In this document: piece after piece, positions 6,253-10,171 of the stretch
Position numbering within the stretch: the first letter of the stretch is position 1
Layout of the letters: every line of letters begins with the position of its first letter
Source: Anaerolineae bacterium
Lineage (GTDB): Bacteria > Chloroflexota > Anaerolineae > Promineifilales > Promineifilaceae
Direction of reading: 5' to 3'
Length of the DNA: 10,171 nucleotides
Assembly (NCBI GenBank): GCA_014879345.1
Contig: JACSSI010000113.1
Span: 1 to 10,171 of the forward strand
Translations under genes and position numbers: made by a program
Notes under the pieces: generated by a model
Databases searched by the model: none
Told to the model about the DNA's origin: nothing
The model's input: the letters and a program-made list of their open reading frames with translations, nothing else

Positions 6253-7311
6253 TTAACCGGCCAGGAACTCATCCAGACTGGCTTTGCTAATCCGATAAGC
6301 ACTACCAATTTTGCGTGCTTTCAAATCACCATCTGTAATAGCCGCCATAACATCTTCTTCAGAGACTTTCAAAATTTGCGCAACCTGCGAAGGTGTCATG
6401 ACATCTGATGTGCCAGCATCTGCTGGCGCGGCGGGGGCAGCTGGCTGTGCTGGTTGAGCGGCTTGCTGCTGCTGCCAGGCTTGCTGGTTTTGCAGATTTT
6501 GCATGGCGGCCATACCCATCGCACCCATACCGATTTCGCCCATATTGCCACCTGCTGGATTTTCGGCGGCGGCGACAAAAGCATCGGCTTGCTGCTTTTG
6601 CACATAGCTGGTGCCGTAGCCCATGTTGGTGACAACTTCCAGTGATTTGGGGTGCAGCGCCAGACGAATGTTGAAATCGATCATGGTCATACCGATGGCA
6701 TCAAACTCTTCTTGCAGCAGACCAACGAGCAGGTCGTTAATGTCCTTGGAGAAGGACTGTAGCTGCGCTGGCCCGAGGTTTTTGGCGATAGCCAATTCGC
6801 TGAGTTTATCTTGCATCATGACGCCCAACATCGGGTCGAGACGAACCTTGATTTCTTGTTGGCGCACGCTTTCGCGGAAGGCATCCAGCGCGTTGAGGAA
6901 ACGCCACGGATCTTTGACTTTGGTGACGTAAGTGCCGTTGCCCACGATGGCGCTGGCGCCTGGCATCCGTTGGGGGTGTTCCACGATGATGGGATTAGAG
7001 GTACCCCATTTTAGGGTCTGGTCTGTGGTTTTAACAAAATAGACATCGGCGGTAAAGACGTTTTTGCCGCCGAAGAGTCCTCGTTCTATCAGGTCGGTGA
7101 GGACGGGGATGTTTTCTGTGGTGAGGGTGTAACGTCCAGGGGTGAAGGTGCCCATCGGTTCGCCGCCGCGCACGAAGACACAGGTTTCGCCAGGGTTGAC
7201 GATGAGCTGTGAGCCGAGTTTGATGTCACCCAGGCCACCACGCGGGAATTTTTGAACAACTTCATCTCTGAGCCAGGTGTCTATAGCTACGCGATCAAAT
7301 ACTTGTGCCAT
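6253..7311 (-). CDS. SPFH-domain protein fused to an excisionase-type helix-turn-helix
   Basis: ATG at 7311 is preferred to 7347 because AAGGAG lies seven bases upstream; this gives 352 residues. Residues about 25-235 form an SPFH/band-7 type domain of the virion-core-protein/YdjI-like group (QLIVNPGETCVFVRGGEPMGTF is split over 35-56, then PGRYTL and a long helical part). There is no membrane segment. Residues 252-300 are a low-complexity linker: Gly/Met-rich, then Gln-rich, then Pro/Ala-rich. Residues 304-352 match the HTH_17/excisionase pattern: MTPSQVAQILKVSEEDVM, then KARKIGSAYRISKASLDEFL. Such proteins usually form oligomers at membranes. The HTH could bind DNA or, as an adaptor, a protein; neither is shown. 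It follows the helical protein gene by 98 bases and ends at a strong terminator. Confidence 0.82.
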   Translation of the reverse strand: MAQVFDRVAIDTWLRDEVVQKFPRGGLGDIKLGSQLIVNPGETCVFVRGGEPMGTFTPGRYTLTTENIPVLTDLIERGLFGGKNVFTADVYFVKTTDQTLKWGTSNPIIVEHPQRMPGASAIVGNGTYVTKVKDPWRFLNALDAFRESVRQQEIKVRLDPMLGVMMQDKLSELAIAKNLGPAQLQSFSKDINDLLVGLLQEEFDAIGMTMIDFNIRLALHPKSLEVVTNMGYGTSYVQKQQADAFVAAAENPAGGNMGEIGMGAMGMAAMQNLQNQQAWQQQQAAQPAQPAAPAAPADAGTSDVMTPSQVAQILKVSEEDVMAAITDGDLKARKIGSAYRISKASLDEFLAG

Positions 7312-7332
7312 GAGTTTTCTCCTTGTGAAAGT

Positions 7333-7397
7333 GTTTGCAGTAACCACGTTAGCGGTTAGCCACTGCGCTGCTGATTACTAAAATCATCACTGCAAAC
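7333..7397 (-). other. Inverted repeat between helical-protein and SPFH genes
   Basis: GTTTGCAGT (7333-7341) and ACTGCAAAC (7389-7397) are exact complements, enclosing 47 bases that contain a smaller TAACC/GGTTA pair (7341-7345/7354-7358). No T tract follows on the minus strand, so this is more likely an mRNA hairpin in the two-gene transcript than a terminator. Function unknown. Confidence 0.5.
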
Positions 7398-7409
7398 TGG
7401 AATGATTTC

Positions 7410-7955
7410 TTATAAAGATTGGATGCCTTTTATGACTTCGTCACGCATGGCAAATTCTTGGTTTGCTTCTTGTAAATCTGTGGTTAGGATGCGAATGGCG
7501 CCGTTTATATCGCCATTGTCTTGGACAGCTTTTTCTGTGGCGGCGATGCTGGTATCAATTTCAGCGGCATGGTTGAACATGCCTTCATCAAAGGCGTAGA
7601 TGCGTGCGAGGTCGTCTTCTTTTACTTTGTTGGCATCAAAGAAGCCAGCGTAGCCTACGGGTGCATCTTTGATTTTGCCGATGAGGCCCATCAGGAGATT
7701 GTCAGCGCGGCCTAGCGGTTCTGCGTAATCCATAGCCAGGATAATGTCCCGACCTAGTTCTTGGTGGACATTGGTGAGTTTTAAGCGGGATTCTTCGAGC
7801 CGTCCGGCGAGGGTTTCACGCAATATTTGATCTGCTTTGCGGCGCTGTCCTTTTTCCATGTAGCCGCTAAGCCCAGGGATTTTTTGGAGCAGGTTTTGTA
7901 ACCCATTGTTCTCTCCGGTGATCTGGTCGAAAAGATCGGAAACATTTTCTTTCAT
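7410..7955 (-). CDS. Helical protein of unknown function, probable partner of the SPFH protein
   Basis: The ATG at 7955 is chosen over 7961 because the AAGGAG at 7962-7967 is six bases from the first and touching the second. The 181-residue product has no signal or membrane segment and looks almost wholly helical, with charged heptad-like stretches at about 35-70 and 130-175. A distinctive middle part reads PVGYAGFFDANKVKEDDLARIYAFDE (split over about 98-123; here given only as a landmark PVGYAGFFD then LARIYAFDE). I do not recognise a named family. Same strand, close spacing and shared terminator with the SPFH gene suggest the two are cotranscribed and may form a complex. Confidence 0.7.
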   Translation of the reverse strand: MKENVSDLFDQITGENNGLQNLLQKIPGLSGYMEKGQRRKADQILRETLAGRLEESRLKLTNVHQELGRDIILAMDYAEPLGRADNLLMGLIGKIKDAPVGYAGFFDANKVKEDDLARIYAFDEGMFNHAAEIDTSIAATEKAVQDNGDINGAIRILTTDLQEANQEFAMRDEVIKGIQSL

Positions 7956-8046
7956 TATCATCTCCTTGATTAATGATAGGCACTTCTGTTTTTAATCTAC
8001 AATACGCCTGAGACTTGGTTGATTTTAGCGCATTGTAGGACAAGAC

Positions 8047-8069
8047 AAAAAAAGTATAGCATACCTTTT
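8047..8069 (-). promoter_or_regulatory. Extended -10 promoter or weak terminator ahead of the helical-protein gene
   Basis: On the minus strand this short segment reads AAAGGTATGCTATACT followed by a T run. TGCTATACT (plus 8053-8061) fits an extended -10 box without a good -35, about 100 bases before the start at 7955. The same bases also form an eight-pair hairpin (8050-8057 with 8061-8068, one G-U) ending in T's, which could terminate the small membrane protein gene. Sequence alone does not decide between the two. Confidence 0.35.
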
Positions 8070-8078
8070 GTTGAGTTT

Positions 8079-8363
8079 CTATTCTGTTGTGATGGGTGGG
8101 TTTTCTGATGGGGAAACGCTTTGTATTGTACCGGGTGAAACGGCCGTTTCCTGCAAACTATGCCAGATGAGATAAGCACCCAACCCAATTTGGGGCAAGA
8201 CCAATACAATAAATGCAACTATAACGCCGATGGTGGCGCTGGTGGCTGTCAATAGGCCACCGCTGGCATAACTAGACATGAGCACTATCATGATGATGCC
8301 TAGTAGAGTGCCTCCTGCGATTAAAGCGATTCCGAGTAGTCGGGAAATTGATAGGTTAGACAT
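8079..8363 (-). CDS. Small two-helix membrane protein of unknown function
   Basis: The ATG at 8363 gives 94 residues; the longer frame begins with TTG at 8411 inside a hairpin and is less likely. The ribosome site is weak. Two hydrophobic segments (about 9-29 and 43-67) are joined by a short Ser/Gly/Thr loop, followed by a polar Ser/Pro/Glu-rich tail of about 27 residues. No family is recognised. It lies between the substrate-binding protein gene (93 bases upstream) and the helical-protein/SPFH pair (123 bases downstream), so it may belong to either unit. An AACGGCCGTT copy in the tail region reads Thr-Ala-Val. Confidence 0.6.
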   Translation of the reverse strand: MSNLSISRLLGIALIAGGTLLGIIMIVLMSSYASGGLLTATSATIGVIVAFIVLVLPQIGLGAYLIWHSLQETAVSPGTIQSVSPSENPPITTE

Positions 8364-8409
8364 GGTTTTCTGTTCAACTTTTATTACGCGATTTGCTTGG
8401 AAAAGTAGC

Positions 8410-8456
8410 AAATATTCGTTTTCTCGACAAGTTCCTGGTCTCGAAAACTGATATTT
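8410..8456 (-). other. Long symmetric imperfect hairpin directly after the substrate-binding protein gene
   Basis: Three paired blocks are separated by 2x2 mismatches: AAATAT/ATATTT (8410-8415/8451-8456), GTTTTC/GAAAAC (8418-8423/8443-8448) and GAC/GTC (8426-8428/8438-8440), around a 9-base loop. In minus-strand RNA the mismatches are GA/GA and CA/GA, and tandem GA pairs are stabilising. It begins at the base after the stop codon (8457-8459). No clear T tract follows. Confidence 0.6.
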
Positions 8457-9230
8457 TTATTGACCAAGCCAATTCCCCACGATTTGGTCTAGTTTACCGG
8501 AGGATTGTAAGGCTTCCAGGCTGCTGTTGATTTGGTCGAGCAGTTGCTCGTCTTCTGCACGCACGACGATGGCATAGGGTTCTACGGTGATTGGCTCTGG
8601 GATGCGTTTCAATCCCGAGTTATCTTTGAGGAAGAGGCGGCCGCTGATGTGGTCGATGAGGACGGCGTCGGCGGTTTGCTGGAGAACGGCCGTTAGCGCA
8701 TCATCTGGTGTGTTAAAAGGCAAAATGGTCAACGCGGGTAGTTTTCTTTGCCACTCAGTCGCCTGGACATGACCTTGAGAACCAATTTCTACGGAAAGGG
8801 AACGGCCGTTTAGATCCGCCATCTCCTCAATGCCCATCTCATCTTCACGCACAATTAAAATCTCACCAGCGTTAAAGTACGGCTCACTGTAGGCAAAATC
8901 CCTGGTGCGCTCAGGCATAATCACCAGCGCCGAAATTAGAACGTCCGCCTGTTCCGTAAGCAGGGCATCATATAAACCATCGTAACCAAAATGCACAAAT
9001 TCAACAGCCACACCCAACTCATTTCCCAGCGCATAGGCCAGGTCTGCGTCGATGCCCACCAGTTCATCACCAGTAAACAATTCAAAAGGGGGAAAGGTAG
9101 GGTCTACGCCAACTTTGAGTACGCCAGCCTCTTGCACTTGTTGCCAGGAGTCGTCCTGGCTGCTGCATCCTATCACCAGCAATAGCAAGCACAGGCATAA
9201 GAGCCAGCCCCATCTTTTTAGCGAAATCAT
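8457..9230 (-). CDS. Amino-acid-type ABC transporter substrate-binding lipoprotein
   Basis: A 257-residue protein with a lipoprotein signal (residues 1-22, lipobox LVIGC, Cys22). It matches the family 3 extracellular solute-binding proteins (PF00497) over about 35-255: AGVLKVGVDPTFPPFEL at 35-51, GIDADLAYALGNELGV at 59-74, PERTRDFAYSEPYF at 106-119 and DALTAVLQQTADAVLID at 177-193. These proteins capture amino acids or similar small polar ligands for an ABC permease. No permease or ATPase gene lies in the window, so it may be an orphan or serve a distant transporter. Its ATG overlaps the stop of the glycoside hydrolase gene (ATGA, 9227-9230), which implies translational coupling; its own ribosome site is poor. 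Two AACGGCCGTT copies fall inside it. Confidence 0.88.
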   Translation of the reverse strand: MISLKRWGWLLCLCLLLLVIGCSSQDDSWQQVQEAGVLKVGVDPTFPPFELFTGDELVGIDADLAYALGNELGVAVEFVHFGYDGLYDALLTEQADVLISALVIMPERTRDFAYSEPYFNAGEILIVREDEMGIEEMADLNGRSLSVEIGSQGHVQATEWQRKLPALTILPFNTPDDALTAVLQQTADAVLIDHISGRLFLKDNSGLKRIPEPITVEPYAIVVRAEDEQLLDQINSSLEALQSSGKLDQIVGNWLGQ

Positions 9231-10171
9231 TTGTTACCCGTGTAGGCTTGCAGGGCGTCATAAATGGGCTTTTTTACAAATTCAGGCGTCACCAACGTGT
9301 AGTAGTCCATGTAACTTTTGAGTGGGGCTGGTAAGCGGAACGCCCAAATGCCCATCATTTCCACATAAGGCCAGTTTTTCTCCGCATAATCAAGGGCGTC
9401 GATGGTGTATTGGATGCGCTGTCCTGGACGTACACTACGAGTCCATCGTGGATGATCATTCCATCCCGTTTCGGTGATGTACATTTTTTTGCTGCCGTCA
9501 TTGTTTTGCACCATTACTTCGCGTAGCAATTCTACCCTGCGAAAATTCAACAACTGTTCACCAGGCTCTGCTTCTGGTGGAAAGGTTAGGCCATAACTGT
9601 GCACAGCCAGGCCATCAAAATAGTCGGCTGCACCCGCATCATACATGCCTTGCAGGTAGTGCAAGTCGTTTAATCCCCAGGGCGAGCCTGCTGGTTCCAG
9701 GGTAGGCGCGAGCGCCCCGGCCAGCACTTGCATGTCTGGATTTGCTTTTTTAACGGCCGGATAGACTACTTTTAACAAATCTACGTAATCTTCTGGTTGG
9801 GTAGGGCGGTAGCCCCATTCATAGCTGAGATTGGGTTCATTGCCGATGATGATGAAATCAACTTTCCCCTGGTATCGCTCGGCAAAGGCGGCGGCATAGG
9901 TAGCAAAATCGTCGTAGCTGCTCTCGTCAAGGTAGGTGAGCGGCGTATCTGGCGGTCTGGCCCATTCAGGCGTTAGTCCTAAACGCGCAATGATTTTTAG
10001 CCCTTGTGTGTTGGCGTGACGCACGACCATATCAGGGTGTCCCCAGGCAAAACCACCGCCTTCGCTGTGATAGTATGCCCAAGGGAAAAATTCTACGATC
10101 CAGCCTGCACCCATTTCGCGCACCATTTGTAAGCTGCGCTTTATTTTCCACTCTTCTACTTCGTCTGTGAG
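9227..10171 (-). CDS. Clan GH-A glycoside hydrolase-like protein (5' end outside window)
   Basis: The frame is open from the window edge (10171), through 15 codons before the first ATG at 10126, to TGA at 9227-9229; the N-terminal part is missing. The visible 314 residues look like a TIM barrel of the GH39/GH5-like type: EMGAGWIVEFFPW (strand with Trp/Phe/Pro), IIARLGLTPEWARPP, IIIGNEPNLSYEWGY with the likely acid/base Glu at 9836-9838, AVHSYG, and MYITETGWN with the likely nucleophile Glu at 9470-9472. Both catalytic Glu residues expected of clan GH-A are therefore present. The substrate cannot be inferred. The stop overlaps the start of the substrate-binding protein gene by four bases, so the two are cotranscribed. 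Whether it has a signal peptide cannot be seen. Confidence 0.8.
   Translation of the reverse strand, partial: LTDEVEEWKIKRSLQMVREMGAGWIVEFFPWAYYHSEGGGFAWGHPDMVVRHANTQGLKIIARLGLTPEWARPPDTPLTYLDESSYDDFATYAAAFAERYQGKVDFIIIGNEPNLSYEWGYRPTQPEDYVDLLKVVYPAVKKANPDMQVLAGALAPTLEPAGSPWGLNDLHYLQGMYDAGAADYFDGLAVHSYGLTFPPEAEPGEQLLNFRRVELLREVMVQNNDGSKKMYITETGWNDHPRWTRSVRPGQRIQYTIDALDYAEKNWPYVEMMGIWAFRLPAPLKSYMDYYTLVTPEFVKKPIYDALQAYTGNK

Larger units (their letters stand above)
75..8810. repeat. Dispersed AACGGCCGTT palindrome, eleven copies
   Basis: Exact copies lie at 75-84, 417-426, 2609-2618, 4447-4456, 4563-4572, 4719-4728, 5615-5624, 5874-5883, 8139-8148, 8685-8694 and 8801-8810; several extend to GAAACGGCCGTTTC. 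Nine are inside genes and two between genes. Within genes seven are read Thr-Ala-Val and two Asn-Gly-Arg. Three further CGGCCG cores (1362, 8638, 9754) lack the full flanks. Confidence 0.9.

Noticed and set aside
6408..7014. Several plus-strand open frames opposite the SPFH gene
   Set aside because: They are compositional shadows of the minus-strand gene: no ribosome sites, no families and mutually overlapping frames.

Overview
The window looks like chromosomal DNA of a Chloroflexota bacterium (Anaerolineae-like). This is inferred from the lipoprotein style (short hydrophobic leader, AAC lipobox, Pro/Thr/Ala/Glu-rich linker), the gene families present and a very frequent AACGGCCGTT palindrome. 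No rRNA, tRNA or CRISPR array is visible. All genes read on the minus strand except two tetR-type regulators.

Region 1 (1-933): the 5' part of a minus-strand lipoprotein gene with a six-bladed-propeller type start (SMP-30/gluconolactonase-like), then a gene-poor stretch. That stretch holds a bidirectional terminator and a 95-bp MITE-like inverted repeat with an 8-bp target duplication, inserted exactly at the stop codon of the next gene.

Region 2 (934-4353): two copies of one genetic module, more AT-rich by eye than the rest. Each has a minus-strand gene resembling a carotenoid-hydratase family (a CrtC/AttH lipocalin-like protein; a CruF/PF04240 membrane protein) facing a plus-strand tetR gene. 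The two intergenic regions share a palindrome, ACTTGC-N8-GCAAG, a few bases downstream of a good minus-strand -10 box. The two TetR proteins are about 78 % identical over the shared part, but the first stops after its DNA-binding domain. The simplest reading is a duplicated repressor/operator unit controlling two carotenoid-related genes, with only the second regulator complete.

Region 3 (4354-6252): a cytosolic-type gamma-glutamyltransferase gene bounded by intrinsic terminators on both sides.

Region 4 (6253-10171): five minus-strand genes. A glycoside hydrolase (5' end outside the window) overlaps an amino-acid-type ABC substrate-binding lipoprotein by 4 bases. Then come a small two-helix membrane protein, a helical protein of unknown function, and an SPFH-domain protein fused to an excisionase-type helix-turn-helix. 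The SPFH gene ends at a strong terminator. The last two genes look like a functional pair.

The most notable signals are the twin TetR/carotenoid modules, the MITE with perfect target duplication, the eleven AACGGCCGTT palindromes and the SPFH-HTH fusion with its partner.
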